A stretch of 64,000 bases of DNA from Exiguobacterium sp. 9-2 (GCF_036287235.1 NZ_CP142850.1:2385336-2449335), one strand, 5' to 3'; positions 11,935-21,363 are shown, numbered from the stretch's first letter. A program made the numbers and translations. The notes: generated by a model from the letters alone, not told the origin.

Positions 11935-12573
11935 TTATTCCCCCATTTTCTCGGCTTCTACGAGCCAGACGAAGTGATTGTATTGTATAAATTTAACAGT
12001 GAATCCTCGTGATGTAAACAATTCTTCCATGACTGGAATCAACGGGTAAAACTCGCGTTCGAGATCTTCCGCTAACGCATCAAACCCTTGAGCACGTGCT
12101 TCACGGATCGTTTGCAGGCGTGCCTCTTCTGAGACGAACATCGTATCCGCGTAGACGATTTTTCCGTCTGCCGGTAAATGTGATGCCATCAGTTCGATTG
12201 CTTCTCCCTTTTCCTCATCTGTTAGATGATGAAACGCATACGTCGAAACAAAACTGCGTGCTTCCTTCGCCTCGAACGAGAGGAAGTGACCGTCTTGTAC
12301 ATCAAGTGACGGAATCTTTTCCGTCAGGATTGCCCGCATCTCCGGACTTGGTTCGACGGCGAGTACGGCGTCGTGACGTGCCAGAAGACGTTGTGTCAGG
12401 TTCCCTGTGCCTGCTCCGAATTCAATGACCGGCGACTGCGCTTTATCCGCAACTGTATCCAAAATCTCATCGTATCGACGAAAAACCTCTTTATACTCCG
12501 GATCATGTCCGGTTACTGTCTCGTCATACGTTGATGCCCATTCTGTGAAAACATCCATAAAACGTACTGTCAT
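11935..12573 (-). CDS. yrrT: YrrT-like SAM-dependent methyltransferase
   Basis: This is a class I SAM-dependent methyltransferase of 212 residues. SAM-binding motif I is IEFGAGTGNLTQRL and a post-I acidic residue follows in AVEPSPEM. It matches the Bacillus YrrT type, which heads the mccAB operon there too; its substrate is unknown to me. The start at 12573 follows GGAGG about 10 nt upstream. The operon order yrrT-luxS-mccA-mccB differs from B. subtilis, where mtnN occupies the luxS position, so a nucleosidase must be supplied elsewhere. Confidence 0.85.
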   Translation of the reverse strand: MTVRFMDVFTEWASTYDETVTGHDPEYKEVFRRYDEILDTVADKAQSPVIEFGAGTGNLTQRLLARHDAVLAVEPSPEMRAILTEKIPSLDVQDGHFLSFEAKEARSFVSTYAFHHLTDEEKGEAIELMASHLPADGKIVYADTMFVSEEARLQTIREARAQGFDALAEDLEREFYPLIPVMEELFTSRGFTVKFIQYNHFVWLVEAEKMGE

Positions 12574-12597
12574 GCCTTGTCGTCCTCCATCTCACCA

Positions 12598-12626
12598 GTT
12601 AATTCCGAGTAATCGGATATGAATTA
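12598..12626 (-). promoter_or_regulatory. Nested inverted repeat in the yrrT 5' UTR
   Basis: The minus strand contains TTAATTC and GAATTAA flanking an inner repeat TCCGA/TCGGA, just after the predicted transcription start. This could be an operator, for example for a CymR-like sulfur regulator, or a small RNA hairpin; neither is established. Confidence 0.4.
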
Positions 12627-12646
12627 AAGTAATTTTCCTTATTCGC

Positions 12647-12675
12647 ATTGTAGCAAGGAGATTCTATCCTGGCAA
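12647..12675 (-). promoter_or_regulatory. Sigma-A promoter of yrrT-luxS-mccAB
   Basis: The minus strand reads TTGCCA, 17 nt, TACAAT, with a predicted start near 12640. It lies downstream of the terminator at 12706-12740, so the operon does not depend on the upstream RNA's promoter. Confidence 0.78.
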
Positions 12676-12705
12676 GCGACCGGCTCGAAAAACTTCCAGA
12701 AAACA

Positions 12706-13018
12706 AAAAAAAGGCGTTGCCGGCGAACCGACAACACGAATAATGTGGTTAGAAATGCTACGAAGGAAAACCCAGCTCCATTCGGAATTGTTCGCTCTTC
12801 CGCGTGGAGGACGGCGCCTGTTCGACATGATCGCCAGCTTACGTTCACTTCCTGATCGGTCCTTTCGATCCACCACCCGTTCATTGCACCGCTTCGTCTT
12901 TGGGGGACGACTTAAGGGGAAACAATACACCGGCTTAGGATGGGAGAAAGGGTTCAGGACTTGAATCGTATTGAACGATCATCTCTGCTAGACTTCCTAT
13001 AATGCATTTCTAGAAGTT
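12706..13018 (-). ncRNA. Unassigned structured RNA with its own promoter and terminator
   Basis: A transcript of about 310 nt is bounded by a TTGACA-18-TATATT promoter and a terminator whose 10 bp stem with a TTCG loop (about 12715-12740) is followed by eight T. Its ends pair: TAGAAATGC at 13012-13004 matches GCATTTCTA at 12758-12750, continued by GGAA/TTCC and CTAGC/GCT-type pairs. Inside are ATCGT/ACGAT, CCATCC/GGGTGG, TCGTC/GACGA, GATCG/CGATC and GGCG/CGCC helices. I do not see the signature blocks of RNase P, SRP, 6S or tmRNA, a T-box or a known riboswitch. It could be a free RNA or a long leader of the yrrT operon. Confidence 0.6.
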
Positions 13019-13024
13019 GTTATG

Positions 13025-13054
13025 AATATACCATTCATATTTCTGCGTTGTCAA
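13025..13054 (-). promoter_or_regulatory. Sigma-A promoter of the unassigned RNA
   Basis: The minus strand has a consensus TTGACA at 13054-13049 and TATATT at 13030-13025, with an 18 nt spacer. Confidence 0.8.
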
Positions 13055-13075
13055 CGGATTATTGTAAATATTCCG
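13055..13075. promoter_or_regulatory. Palindromic operator candidate next to the -35 box
   Basis: CGGATTATT GTA AATATTCCG is a 9+9 bp inverted repeat with one mismatch. It directly abuts the -35 box of the unassigned RNA, a position suited to a DNA-binding regulator. The binding protein is unknown. Confidence 0.5.
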
Positions 13076-13085
13076 ACAATTTAAC

Positions 13086-13112
13086 AAAAAGAAAAATCCA
13101 ATCGGACTTTTC
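13086..13112 (-). terminator. Terminator after the YusE-like gene
   Basis: A short stem (AAAGTCC/GGATTTT with wobble pairs) followed by TTTCTTTTTG lies just past the stop codon. Confidence 0.55.
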
Positions 13113-13394
13113 TTACCGTTCTTGACAGAAAGCAAAGACGTTTTGGACAGACTGGAAAGCATAAAGTCGCTCTACGACTTGGTTTTCTTCAATTCGCAAC
13201 AACGCAGGAACACTCATGACACGGGCTTCTTCTAAGAAATCCGGAATGAAATTCCCGTTCGCCTTCTGAATCGATTGACCTGATTCCGTCGCTTCGACGA
13301 TATCGAGCATTCGTTCCGCGATAGCGCATGTCCCGCACATCGGTGCATAGACATACAATAGCCCGTTTTCCGGGACGGTCGTGACTTCTTGCAT
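13113..13394 (-). CDS. Thioredoxin-like protein (YusE type)
   Basis: This is a 93-residue thioredoxin-fold protein with the redox motif CGTCA in APMCGTCAIAERML and the cis-proline in VMSVPALLRIEEN. Size and position next to gcvH match B. subtilis YusE. The substrate is unknown; a disulfide reductase or transfer role is inferred from the fold. The ATG at 13394 has AGGAG 9 nt upstream, whereas the long in-frame extension beyond it crosses the gcvH terminator and is not coding. It appears to be a single-gene transcript. Confidence 0.75.
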   Translation of the reverse strand: MQEVTTVPENGLLYVYAPMCGTCAIAERMLDIVEATESGQSIQKANGNFIPDFLEEARVMSVPALLRIEENQVVERLYAFQSVQNVFAFCQER

Positions 13395-13435
13395 GACGGT
13401 CGCTCCTTTCTTCGTGGTATCTGTCGTCAGTATAC

Positions 13436-13484
13436 AAAAAAAAGAGAGCGGACGAAACGCAAGCGCCTCGTTCACTCTCTTTTC
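13436..13484 (-). terminator. Terminator of gcvH
   Basis: A stem built on AAAGAGAG/CTCTCTTT with an inner ACGA..GCGC..GCGT..TCGT extension is followed on the minus strand by eight T. Confidence 0.85.
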
Positions 13485-13492
13485 GTTAAGTA

Positions 13493-13876
13493 TTACTCGT
13501 TGATCATCGATTTGTACGCTGCAGCGTCCATCAATGCCTCGACTTGTGAAGCATCTTCGATTTCGATGTCGACCATCCAAGCGCCTTCGAATGGTGACTC
13601 GTTGACGAGTTCTGGGGAATCCGAAAGGTTTTCGTTGATAGCAACGACTTTACCAGAGATCGGTGCGTATAATTCCGAGACTGTCTTGACCGACTCGACT
13701 GAACCGAATGGCTCGTTTGCTGAGATCGTATCCCCGACTTCAGGCAATTCGACGAAGACGATATCCCCGAGTTCGTGTTGCGCGAAATCCGTGATTCCGA
13801 TACGCGCCTTGTTTCCTGATACTTCGACCCATTCATGTTCTTCCGAATAGCGTAAGTTGTCTTTTACTTGACTCAT
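13493..13876 (-). CDS. gcvH: Glycine cleavage system H protein
   Basis: GcvH carries the lipoyl arm that shuttles the aminomethyl group between the P, T and L proteins of glycine cleavage; in Bacillales it is also a source of octanoyl groups for lipoate relay. The 127-residue protein has the lipoyl lysine at residue 64 within [18 protein letters not shown] lies upstream of the ATG. No other glycine cleavage genes are nearby, as is normal for B. subtilis gcvH, which also sits in the yus region. Confidence 0.96.
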   Translation of the reverse strand: MSQVKDNLRYSEEHEWVEVSGNKARIGITDFAQHELGDIVFVELPEVGDTISANEPFGSVESVKTVSELYAPISGKVVAINENLSDSPELVNESPFEGAWMVDIEIEDASQVEALMDAAAYKSMINE

Positions 13877-13940
13877 TTCCGATTCCCCCTGTGGACTAAT
13901 TTGGACTAACGTGTTCAGTATACCAAAATCGACTCTGAAC

Positions 13941-14303
13941 TTAATACCATTTTCCTTGATACATTTCTTCCTTGAAGCCGATCGTGACGTCTTTTCCGTC
14001 TGTAACGATCGGTCGCTTCAGTAACATGCCGTCACTTGCGAGCAACTTGTATTGCTCGTCTTCTGATAACTCAGGGAGTTTGTCCTTGATGCCTTGCGAA
14101 CGATACGATTGACCGCTCGTGTTGAAGAATTTCTTCAGTGGCTCTCCACTCTTTTGATGAAGTTCCTGAATCGTTGCAGCAGATGGTGTCTCCTCGACGA
14201 TATGTTTGTAATCGACTTCGACACCGTGTTGTTCGAGTGCTTTTTTTGCTTTGACGCACGTACTACATTTCGGGTAGCCGTACATCGTGACTGTTGTTGT
14301 CAT
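13941..14303 (-). CDS. Spx/ArsC family protein (YusI type)
   Basis: This 120-residue protein belongs to the ArsC/Spx/MgsR thioredoxin-fold family, with CSTC in [16 protein letters not shown]. It has the arsenate-reductase-like C-terminal block [18 protein letters not shown]. subtilis YusI sits at the same place beside gcvH and fadE; it is not the RNA polymerase-binding Spx itself, and its function is unknown to me. The ATG at 14303 is preferred over in-frame GTG and ATG codons just upstream because GAGGTG is best spaced to it. Confidence 0.78.
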   Translation of the reverse strand: MTTTVTMYGYPKCSTCVKAKKALEQHGVEVDYKHIVEETPSAATIQELHQKSGEPLKKFFNTSGQSYRSQGIKDKLPELSEDEQYKLLASDGMLLKRPIVTDGKDVTIGFKEEMYQGKWY

Positions 14304-14337
14304 GTTCATCACCTCACTTCCAAGAGTAGCAGATGGA

Positions 14338-14790
14338 TCACTTCTGCTTCAAGCGTGCGAGCGCCCCGTCGATCTGATCTTGATGATGGGCGTCATGGGC
14401 GACGAACGACTCGACGAATTCTTGCGGTCGGAAATTCTCATAGGTCGCCGCAAATTGCTCATCAGACAGACGATTGAGGTGATCGACGATATCACGCCGG
14501 ACACTGATCGCTTTCTTCAGTAAGGCAAGCGGATCGATATGATGCGCATACTCGACCGCCAATCGATTGAACTGATCGAAATCCGTCTCGACGAGTGTCA
14601 GCGGTTCGTCCGGTAACTTCGAGATGGCATGATCATAATAAAACCGGTCCCATAAATAGAGGTGGCTGACGCACTCAAGGACAGTCCACTTGTTCAGGGC
14701 AAGCGGCAGATTCCATTCTTCTGGCGACAAACGTTCAAGGGATTGATAGTAGGCAATCGCAAATTGCAGTTCAACCAATTCTTGGCGCAT
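14338..14790 (-). CDS. DinB-like metal-dependent hydrolase family protein
   Basis: This is a 150-residue four-helix protein of the DinB/YfiT-like superfamily. The likely metal-binding histidines are in ECVSHLYLWDRFYYDH and VAHDAHHQDQID. Members include thiol-dependent transferases and damage-inducible proteins, but the reaction here cannot be told from sequence. The ATG at 14790 has AGGAGG 9 nt upstream; a TTG 18 nt earlier overlaps that site. It lies downstream of the fadE terminator and is probably transcribed separately. Confidence 0.7.
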   Translation of the reverse strand: MRQELVELQFAIAYYQSLERLSPEEWNLPLALNKWTVLECVSHLYLWDRFYYDHAISKLPDEPLTLVETDFDQFNRLAVEYAHHIDPLALLKKAISVRRDIVDHLNRLSDEQFAATYENFRPQEFVESFVAHDAHHQDQIDGALARLKQK

Positions 14791-14810
14791 CTCGTTTTCC
14801 CTCCTCAACC

Positions 14811-14852
14811 AAAAACTTCGCCTTTACAGAGATTTTCCCTGCAAAGGCGAAG
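14811..14852 (-). terminator. Terminator of the fadN-fadA-fadE operon
   Basis: A 10 bp perfect stem (CTTCGCCTTT/AAAGGCGAAG) is followed by TTTTTGG on the minus strand, just after the fadE stop. Confidence 0.9.
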
Positions 14853-14865
14853 CGGTAAACCTGAC

Positions 14866-16650
14866 TTAGACCGTATATTTGTTTGATTCGATGAGGCGTT
14901 TTGCGATGACGCGTTTCGTACCGATGACGTTGATCGGCTGATAACGGCTGAATTTTTTGAGTGCCGAGAGCAACATCCGGAGTTCGTCGCCGCTTGCTGC
15001 CGCGTAGAGAGTCTCTTTCGCGTCATGCTCGACAGCTTCGAATGCTTGTTGCGCGAAGACTTCCGTATAACGGACTTTCAGTTCGCTCTTCTCGATGCCT
15101 TTATCGGCAATCGCTTTGTCCGTCCGGACGATCGCTGACTCAAGCGCATAGATTGCACTCATGATGTCGGCTGTGTTCGCTAAGATCTCTTGCTCGCCTT
15201 GAAGTTTGTCCTGGTATTTCTGGACCGCTGTTCCGGCAGTCAATAAGAAGATTTTCTTCATCATCGCGAGTAAGTGACGTTCGCGATCGAGTGGCGCTGT
15301 TCCGATTTCTGTCGGCATGAAGCTCATCACTTCTTGTTGCAGACGCTGTGCTTCCGCAAGCAATGGTAACTCGCCTTTCATCGCTTTCTTCAGCAATGTT
15401 CCTGGTACGAGGAGACGGTTGATCTCGTTCGTTCCTTCAAAGATCCGGTTGATCCGTGAATCGCGGTACATGTTCTCGACTTCGTATTCTGCCATGAAGC
15501 CGTAACCACCGTGAATCTGAACCGCTTCATCGATGACATAATCAAATGTTTCCGAAGCAAAGACTTTGTTCATCGAGCATTCAATCGCATACTCCGCGAT
15601 AGCATCGGCGATTTTCTTACCGTCTTTGCTCTCTTCTTCCGACAGCTGATCAAGACTATCTTGGAACAAACCACCTGTCCGGTAGACTGAGCTTTCCATC
15701 GCATACGTCTGTGCTGCCATCGTCGCGAGTTTTTCTTGAATCAATGGGAACGAGCTGATTGGTGTTTTGAACTGCTTACGTTCATTTGAGTACTGGACTG
15801 CGAGATCAATCGCCCGTTTCGATGAACCGACAGCACCAACAGCTAATTTATAACGACCGACGTTCAAGATGTTGAAGGCGATGACGTGGCCGCGTCCAAT
15901 TTCACCAAGGACGTTATCGACTGGTACTTCTGCATCTTGTAAGATCAATGTCCGTGTCGATGACCCTTTGATCCCCATCTTCTGCTCCTCGACACCTGTC
16001 GAGACACCTGGATACGATCCTTCGACGAGGAAGGCTGTGAACTTGTCACCGTCGATTTTTGCGTAGACGACGAACAAGCTTGCGAAACCAGCGTTCGTGA
16101 TCCATTGTTTTTCACCGTTCAAGATGTAGTGCGTGCCGGCTTCATTCAAGACAGCTGTCGTTTTGGCACCGAGAGCATCCGAACCAGAGCCCGGCTCCGT
16201 CAATGCGTACGAAGCAATCCACTCCCCTGAAGCGAGTTTCGGCAGGTATTTCTGCTTTTGCTCTTCGTTTCCGAAGAAGACGATCGGCAACGAACCGATT
16301 CCGACGTGTGCGCCGTAGCTGAGGGCGAATGAACGGCCACGTGCGAACTTTTCCGTAATGATTGAAGACGAAATCTTATCCATCTGATAGCCGCCGTATG
16401 CTTCCGGAACGTCTGCACCGAGTAGACCAAGCTCGCCTGCTTCACGGAGGAGACCGACTGATAATTCGAACTCGTGTTTTTCGATCCGGTCAAGGACAGG
16501 AACGACACGATCTTCGACGAACTTCGCTGTCATGTCACCGACCATTTTGTGTTCTTCCGAGAAATCCTCTGGTGTGAAGAGACGTTCTGGCGCTAACTCA
16601 TCTAATACGAAACTGCCACCTTTGATTAATTCGTTTGTCGTTTGGCTCAT
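14866..16650 (-). CDS. fadE: Acyl-CoA dehydrogenase FadE
   Basis: FadE performs the first oxidation of fatty acid beta-oxidation, forming trans-2-enoyl-CoA and passing electrons to electron-transfer flavoprotein. At 594 residues it is of the longer YusJ type with an added C-terminal domain of about 180 residues. The FAD/substrate block is [16 protein letters not shown] and the catalytic glutamate region is [12 protein letters not shown]. It overlaps fadA by 4 bp and ends the operon. Electron-transfer flavoprotein genes are not in this window. Confidence 0.93.
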   Translation of the reverse strand: MSQTTNELIKGGSFVLDELAPERLFTPEDFSEEHKMVGDMTAKFVEDRVVPVLDRIEKHEFELSVGLLREAGELGLLGADVPEAYGGYQMDKISSSIITEKFARGRSFALSYGAHVGIGSLPIVFFGNEEQKQKYLPKLASGEWIASYALTEPGSGSDALGAKTTAVLNEAGTHYILNGEKQWITNAGFASLFVVYAKIDGDKFTAFLVEGSYPGVSTGVEEQKMGIKGSSTRTLILQDAEVPVDNVLGEIGRGHVIAFNILNVGRYKLAVGAVGSSKRAIDLAVQYSNERKQFKTPISSFPLIQEKLATMAAQTYAMESSVYRTGGLFQDSLDQLSEEESKDGKKIADAIAEYAIECSMNKVFASETFDYVIDEAVQIHGGYGFMAEYEVENMYRDSRINRIFEGTNEINRLLVPGTLLKKAMKGELPLLAEAQRLQQEVMSFMPTEIGTAPLDRERHLLAMMKKIFLLTAGTAVQKYQDKLQGEQEILANTADIMSAIYALESAIVRTDKAIADKGIEKSELKVRYTEVFAQQAFEAVEHDAKETLYAAASGDELRMLLSALKKFSRYQPINVIGTKRVIAKRLIESNKYTV

Positions 16651-17837
16651 TGTCCTGTTCCTCCTTCAACTAGTTCGAATACGCCTGCTGCGCCCATTCC
16701 GCCACCGATACACATCGAGACGACACCATACTGGACATTCCGACGTTTCATTTCATGCAAGAGCGTCAATGTGAGTTTTGTTCCTGTACAACCGAGTGGG
16801 TGACCGAGGGCGATCGCTCCACCGTTGACGTTGACGATGTCTTCGTTTAATCCAAGCTCGCGGATGACACCGAGTGACTGCGATGCGAACGCTTCGTTCA
16901 ACTCGATCAATCCGACGTCTTCAAGCGTGATGCCTGCGAGTTCAAGTGCTTTCGGAATCGCGACGACTGGTCCGATTCCCATCACTTCCGGACGGACACC
17001 ACCGACCGCAAACGACTTGAACTTTCCGAGAATCGGTAACCCTTGGCGTTCTGCTTCTTCCCGTTCCATGACGAGGACAGCAGCCGCACCGTCTGACGTC
17101 TGCGAAGAGTTCCCTGCTGTGACGCTACCGCCGAGGCGGAACGCTGGGCGAAGTTTTGCAAGACCTTCCGGTGACGAATCCGGACGAACGCCTTCATCGT
17201 GTTCGACGATGAATGTCTTCTCTTCGATTTTCAGTTCATCATTGACGAATTGTTCCGTCACCGTTACCGAGACGATTTCGTCAGCAAACTTACCAGCTGC
17301 GATAGCTGCCGCTGCTTTTTGGTGACTCTTCAACGCAAACGCATCTTGATCTTCCCGTGAGACATTGTAGGTCGCAGCGACTTGCTCCGCTGTGTGCCCC
17401 ATGCTCATGTAGTATTCCGGTGCCGTGTCGACGATCGACGGATTAGGTCGGACGACGTGACCTGGCATCGGAACTTGACTCATCGATTCAAGTCCACCAG
17501 CGACAACCGCAGTTGCTTGCCCTGTCATGATCTTCATCGCCGCGTCAGCGATCGATTGTAGTCCACTTGAACAATACCGGTTGATCGTTATTGCCGGTAC
17601 CTCATGGGATAAACCACCGAGGACTGAAGCGTAACGGGCAATGTTCATCCCCTGCTCTGCTTCCGGTAAGGCACATCCGAGAATGACGTCATCGACCGCT
17701 CCCGTGTAACCGGACCGTTTCAACGTTTCTTGGATGGCGATGCCTGCTAATTCATCCGAGCGCATCGATTTGAATGCGCCCTTTTTTGCTTTTCCGACCG
17801 GTGTTCGTGCACCGGCGACGATTACTGCTTCCTTCAT
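16647..17837 (-). CDS. fadA: Acetyl-CoA acyltransferase (3-ketoacyl-CoA thiolase) FadA
   Basis: FadA is the thiolase that cleaves 3-ketoacyl-CoA with CoA to shorten the chain by two carbons. The 396-residue protein has the nucleophilic cysteine in [11 protein letters not shown], the histidine in GHPLGCTG and the second cysteine in [12 protein letters not shown]. It lies between fadN and fadE, 17 bp after fadN and overlapping fadE by 4 bp, matching B. subtilis yusK. A biosynthetic acetoacetyl-CoA thiolase is possible by sequence alone but the operon argues for degradation. Confidence 0.94.
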   Translation of the reverse strand: MKEAVIVAGARTPVGKAKKGAFKSMRSDELAGIAIQETLKRSGYTGAVDDVILGCALPEAEQGMNIARYASVLGGLSHEVPAITINRYCSSGLQSIADAAMKIMTGQATAVVAGGLESMSQVPMPGHVVRPNPSIVDTAPEYYMSMGHTAEQVAATYNVSREDQDAFALKSHQKAAAAIAAGKFADEIVSVTVTEQFVNDELKIEEKTFIVEHDEGVRPDSSPEGLAKLRPAFRLGGSVTAGNSSQTSDGAAAVLVMEREEAERQGLPILGKFKSFAVGGVRPEVMGIGPVVAIPKALELAGITLEDVGLIELNEAFASQSLGVIRELGLNEDIVNVNGGAIALGHPLGCTGTKLTLTLLHEMKRRNVQYGVVSMCIGGGMGAAGVFELVEGGTGQ

Positions 17838-17854
17838 CCGAATCCCCCCAGTCC

Positions 17855-20272
17855 TCAGTTACGAAGCGGCTTGCCTTTAACGAGCATGTGCTGCATCCGT
17901 TGTTGTGTCTTCATCTCACCGATCAGGCTCAAGAATGCTTCCCGTTCGATGTCGAGCATATATTGTTCATCGACGTGGCTACCGAAGGCGACGTTTCCGC
18001 CGGCGATGACGTGTGCGAGTTTACTAGCGATTTTCAAATCGTGTTCCGAGATATAGCCGCCGTAGAACATTTCGCGTGTCGCGAGTTCCAGCGTCGCTTT
18101 ACCAGCACGACCGACGACTGGAATCTTCGCTTTCGCTGGTGCCGTGTAGCCGGTCCGGTCCAGTTCAAGGACGAGTTGTTTCGCATCATACGTCAAGTGA
18201 TCTCGGTTCATCGAGATCTGATCAACGGAGCGGACATATCCGAGTTCGCGTGCTTCAAAGGCTGATTTTGAGACTTTTGCCATCGCGACGTTTTCGAACG
18301 TTTTTTGTGCTGCTTTCTCGATATTAACGAGTCCGTCTGGTGTGTTTTCTAACAGTCGACGGTACGTATTGACGTTTCCGCCGCCTCCTGGAATTAGACC
18401 GACACCGACTTCGACGAGACCCATGTACGTTTCAAGACCAGCTTGCAGGCGAGCTGCCGGAAGCGAGATTTCTGTACCGCCACCAAGCGTCATCCCTTGT
18501 GGAGCAGCGACGATCGGACGCGATGCGTAACGAATCTTTTGAATCGATTGTTGGAACTTGTTGATGATCCAGTCGAGTTCGAACCAGTTCTCATCTTCCG
18601 CTTCCATCAGCATCATCGCTAGGTTCGCACCGACACAGAAGTTCTTGCCATCGTTCGCGATGACGAGACCACGGTGGTTTTTCTCAACGAGATCGACCGA
18701 CTGTTCGATCATCTGCATGATGTCGACACCGATCGCATTGCTCTTCGATGTGAACTCAAGGACTGCGACATCATCGCCGATATCAAGCAAGCGCCCCCCA
18801 TTGTTCTCAAGGAGAACACCGTTTGACTTCCGGACGTCGCGGAGACGGATTTCCTTCGGATTGACCGTTGCTCCGACGTAGTCTTTCGTTGCAACGTCAT
18901 AATGACGACCGGACGCATCATAGAAACTCGTTTTTCCTGCTGCGAGCATCTCATCGACCCATGCCGGTACTTCGTAACCGTCTTGTTTCATCTTCGCAAC
19001 CGTCTTGTCGACACCGAGTGCGTCCCATGTCTCGAACGGTCCCATCTTCCAGCCGAAGCCCCATTTCATTGCTTCGTCGATCGCTTTGATGTCGTCTGCG
19101 ATCTCACCTGTCAGCTGAGCCGAGTAGAGCAATGTTTTCGCGTGGATTGGCCAGAGTAACGCGCCGACACGATCTTGTGCGAAGACGACGGCTTTCAGTT
19201 TGTTTTTTGCGCCCGGAAGTGCTTTGGCTTGTCCGATCGACGGTTCGGTAAGCGCTTTCTTTTCAACGTACTCGAATGTTTCGAGATCGAGTTCAAGGAT
19301 CTGTTTTCCGACTTTCTTATAGAATCCTTGACCCGTCTTCGCACCAAGCGCTCCTTGTTCGACAAGGCGACGCATCTCAGCCGGCACCGCGAACGTCTCC
19401 TTCTCTTCGCCTTCCGGCAACAAGTCATAGACGTTGTTTGCGACATGGACGAATGTGTCGATGCCGACGACGTCGAGTGTCCGGAACGTTGCTGACCCTG
19501 GGCGGCCAAGCAGTGGACCTGTGACGGAATCGACCTCCCCGATCGAATAGCCACCTTTTTTCATCTCATCCATCGTCACGAGGAGACCGTATGTCCCGAT
19601 TCGGTTGCCGATGAAGTTCGGTGTGTCCTTCGCAATGACGACACCTTTCCCGAGTCGTTCCTCTGCGAATTGTTTCATGAAATCGACGACACGTGGATCC
19701 GTGTCTGACGTCGGAATCAACTCGAGTAACTTCAGATAACGTGGTGGGTTAAAGAAGTGTGTCCCGAGGAAACGACGATTGAACGATTCCGAGCGTCCCT
19801 CGCGCATCGCTTCGATCGAGATGCCTGATGTGTTTGAGCTGACGATCGCGTCTTCCCGAATGAACGGTTCGATTGTTGCGAACAATTGCTGTTTGACGTC
19901 GAGTCGTTCAACGACGACTTCAACGATCCAGTCTGCTTCTTTCAGACGTTCTAAGTCGTCTTCTAAGTTTCCGATCTCGATGAAATCAATCAATTTCTTA
20001 GACGCGAGTGGTGCTGGGTTTTGTTTCAAGAGCTTTTCGCGGTTATCGCGCGCGATACGGGAACGAACGCGCGGATCACTCAGCGTCAAGCCCTGCTTCT
20101 CTTCTTGTGCCGTAAGTTCTTTTGGTACGATATCAAGCATCAATGTCCGTATGCCAGCATTCGCAAGATGTGCCGCGATGCCTGCACCCATCACCCCTGA
20201 ACCGATGATGACGGCGAATTGGATGTGTTTCGTCAACTGGATTGTGGTCGGCTGACCGATTTGACTCGCCAT
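17855..20272 (-). CDS. fadN: 3-hydroxyacyl-CoA dehydrogenase / enoyl-CoA hydratase FadN
   Basis: FadN is a two-domain beta-oxidation enzyme of 805 residues that hydrates enoyl-CoA and oxidises 3-hydroxyacyl-CoA. The NAD-binding motif is [15 protein letters not shown] near the N-terminus, followed by the hydroxyacyl dehydrogenase domains. A crotonase-type domain with the oxyanion-loop residues [12 protein letters not shown] occupies the C-terminal half. The ATG at 20272 (MASQIGQP) follows CAGGGGG by 7 nt; an in-frame start 33 nt upstream would fall in the promoter region. It heads fadN-fadA-fadE behind a FadR-like operator. Confidence 0.93.
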   Translation of the reverse strand: MASQIGQPTTIQLTKHIQFAVIIGSGVMGAGIAAHLANAGIRTLMLDIVPKELTAQEEKQGLTLSDPRVRSRIARDNREKLLKQNPAPLASKKLIDFIEIGNLEDDLERLKEADWIVEVVVERLDVKQQLFATIEPFIREDAIVSSNTSGISIEAMREGRSESFNRRFLGTHFFNPPRYLKLLELIPTSDTDPRVVDFMKQFAEERLGKGVVIAKDTPNFIGNRIGTYGLLVTMDEMKKGGYSIGEVDSVTGPLLGRPGSATFRTLDVVGIDTFVHVANNVYDLLPEGEEKETFAVPAEMRRLVEQGALGAKTGQGFYKKVGKQILELDLETFEYVEKKALTEPSIGQAKALPGAKNKLKAVVFAQDRVGALLWPIHAKTLLYSAQLTGEIADDIKAIDEAMKWGFGWKMGPFETWDALGVDKTVAKMKQDGYEVPAWVDEMLAAGKTSFYDASGRHYDVATKDYVGATVNPKEIRLRDVRKSNGVLLENNGGRLLDIGDDVAVLEFTSKSNAIGVDIMQMIEQSVDLVEKNHRGLVIANDGKNFCVGANLAMMLMEAEDENWFELDWIINKFQQSIQKIRYASRPIVAAPQGMTLGGGTEISLPAARLQAGLETYMGLVEVGVGLIPGGGGNVNTYRRLLENTPDGLVNIEKAAQKTFENVAMAKVSKSAFEARELGYVRSVDQISMNRDHLTYDAKQLVLELDRTGYTAPAKAKIPVVGRAGKATLELATREMFYGGYISEHDLKIASKLAHVIAGGNVAFGSHVDEQYMLDIEREAFLSLIGEMKTQQRMQHMLVKGKPLRN

Positions 20273-20294
20273 GATATACCCCCTGAGTTTAAAT

Positions 20295-20317
20295 TGAATG
20301 AACAACCATTCATTATA
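20295..20317 (-). promoter_or_regulatory. FadR-type operator overlapping the fadN promoter
   Basis: TGAATGAACAACCATTCA at 20295-20312 is an inverted repeat that fits the Bacillus FadR (TetR family) site TGAATGANTANTCATTCA with few mismatches. A TATAAT box at 20317-20312 touches it, so bound repressor would block the promoter. Long-chain acyl-CoA is the known inducer in B. subtilis. Confidence 0.82.
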
Positions 20318-20455
20318 CTGACAAAAAAAGAAGCCAATCGGTTTTCGTTTGCTTCTTCTACATCTTCATCATAAATGAATAATGATTCAGTAGCAATAAA
20401 AAATCAGTCAATGGACAAATTTTCCTGTTAGACTGATAAAAAGGAGTGGTTGAAA

Positions 20456-21103
20456 ATGAGTCAAACCGAGCACGTATGGAATCAAAAAGCCGCTGACTGG
20501 GCGGAGCGCGCTGATGATATGTGGACGAACGGCAGCCGCAAAACCGTTTTACCGTTCTTACGAAAAATGATCACTGGTGGTCGGTTGCTTGATCTCGGTT
20601 GTGGCGATGGTGCCGCCTGTCGACTACTGACACCGGACTTTCAGACAGTCGGACTCGATGTCTCAAACGAAATGATTCGAATCGCGCGTCAGAAATCACC
20701 CGAGCAGACGTTTATCGTCGGGACGGGCGAAGCGTTACCGTTCGCTGATCATGCATTTGACGTCGTTCTTGCCGTCAACTCACTCGAATGGTCGACACGT
20801 CCCGTTCAAGTACTGCAAGAAATCGAACGGGTTGCCCCACTTGTCGTCATCAGTCTACTTGGTCCGACAGCCGCTCCGCGTCAACTTGCTTACCGTCGTC
20901 TGTACGGTGAAGAAGTCGCGATGGGAAATACGATGATGCCGTGGGAATTGCTGCAGCTAGCAAAAGAGCGTGGCTGGACGTTGCTCGATGAAGCAGTCAT
21001 CCAAAAGGAAGGAGCCGTCATGACGGGGCATCGGTTACTTGACCAAGCACATGCTTTCTCCTGTTTATTTGCTTTTCAGACGACGGCTGTAAGGGAGAGA
21101 TAA
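20456..21103 (+). CDS. SAM-dependent methyltransferase, class I
   Basis: This 215-residue protein has a class I methyltransferase fold: motif I is LLDLGCGDGAACRLL, the acidic loop is VGLDVSNEMI and the motif near PFADHAFDVVLAVNS is typical of the UbiE/Methyltransf_11 group. Its substrate is unknown. The ATG at 20456 follows AAGGAG by about 9 nt; a TTG 6 nt earlier is less likely. It is the first plus-strand gene in the window and forms an operon with the small membrane protein gene 2 nt downstream. Confidence 0.75.
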   Translation: MSQTEHVWNQKAADWAERADDMWTNGSRKTVLPFLRKMITGGRLLDLGCGDGAACRLLTPDFQTVGLDVSNEMIRIARQKSPEQTFIVGTGEALPFADHAFDVVLAVNSLEWSTRPVQVLQEIERVAPLVVISLLGPTAAPRQLAYRRLYGEEVAMGNTMMPWELLQLAKERGWTLLDEAVIQKEGAVMTGHRLLDQAHAFSCLFAFQTTAVRER

Positions 21104-21105
21104 AT

Positions 21106-21363
21106 ATGTCACACAGTACCTTTTATACGTCTATATTAATAGCTTTATGTATTGTTTTTTTATTTTACATTGATGCTCTCGATGTTCTAGAAAGATGGCA
21201 ATTCTTCCTACTCTTTATTGGTCTCTTATTCTGTATACAGGCATTGGGGGACCGTTTATTTCGACGTTATCGGGAGAAACGTTTCCAACCACAAACTACT
21301 GTCTTCTTAATGATTGGTTTATTTGCTGGGATGGTGTTTCTAGGTAATATCATTTGGCCATGA
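21106..21363 (+). CDS. Small membrane protein of unknown function
   Basis: I do not recognise this 85-residue protein. It has three hydrophobic segments, at about residues 7-26, 31-46 and 67-83. A basic stretch DRLFRRYREKRF lies between the second and third and probably faces the cytoplasm. It starts 2 nt after the methyltransferase gene, which suggests coupled expression. The codons look slightly more AT-rich than the methyltransferase. No function is proposed. Confidence 0.6.
   Translation: MSHSTFYTSILIALCIVFLFYIDALDVLERWQFFLLFIGLLFCIQALGDRLFRRYREKRFQPQTTVFLMIGLFAGMVFLGNIIWP

Noticed and set aside
12664-12930. Leader peptide or small protein encoded inside the structured RNA
   Set aside because: Two minus-strand frames are open across it, but neither has a ribosome site, both run through the terminator hairpin, and no amino acid run typical of attenuation is seen.
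12574-13018. T-box or SAM riboswitch in front of yrrT
   Set aside because: The T-box sequence GGGTGGNACCGCG, the specifier-loop blocks and the S-box core are all absent, though the region is structured.
14338-14790. DNA damage-inducible gene call for the DinB-like protein
   Set aside because: The fold name alone does not show SOS control, and no LexA-type box was seen upstream.
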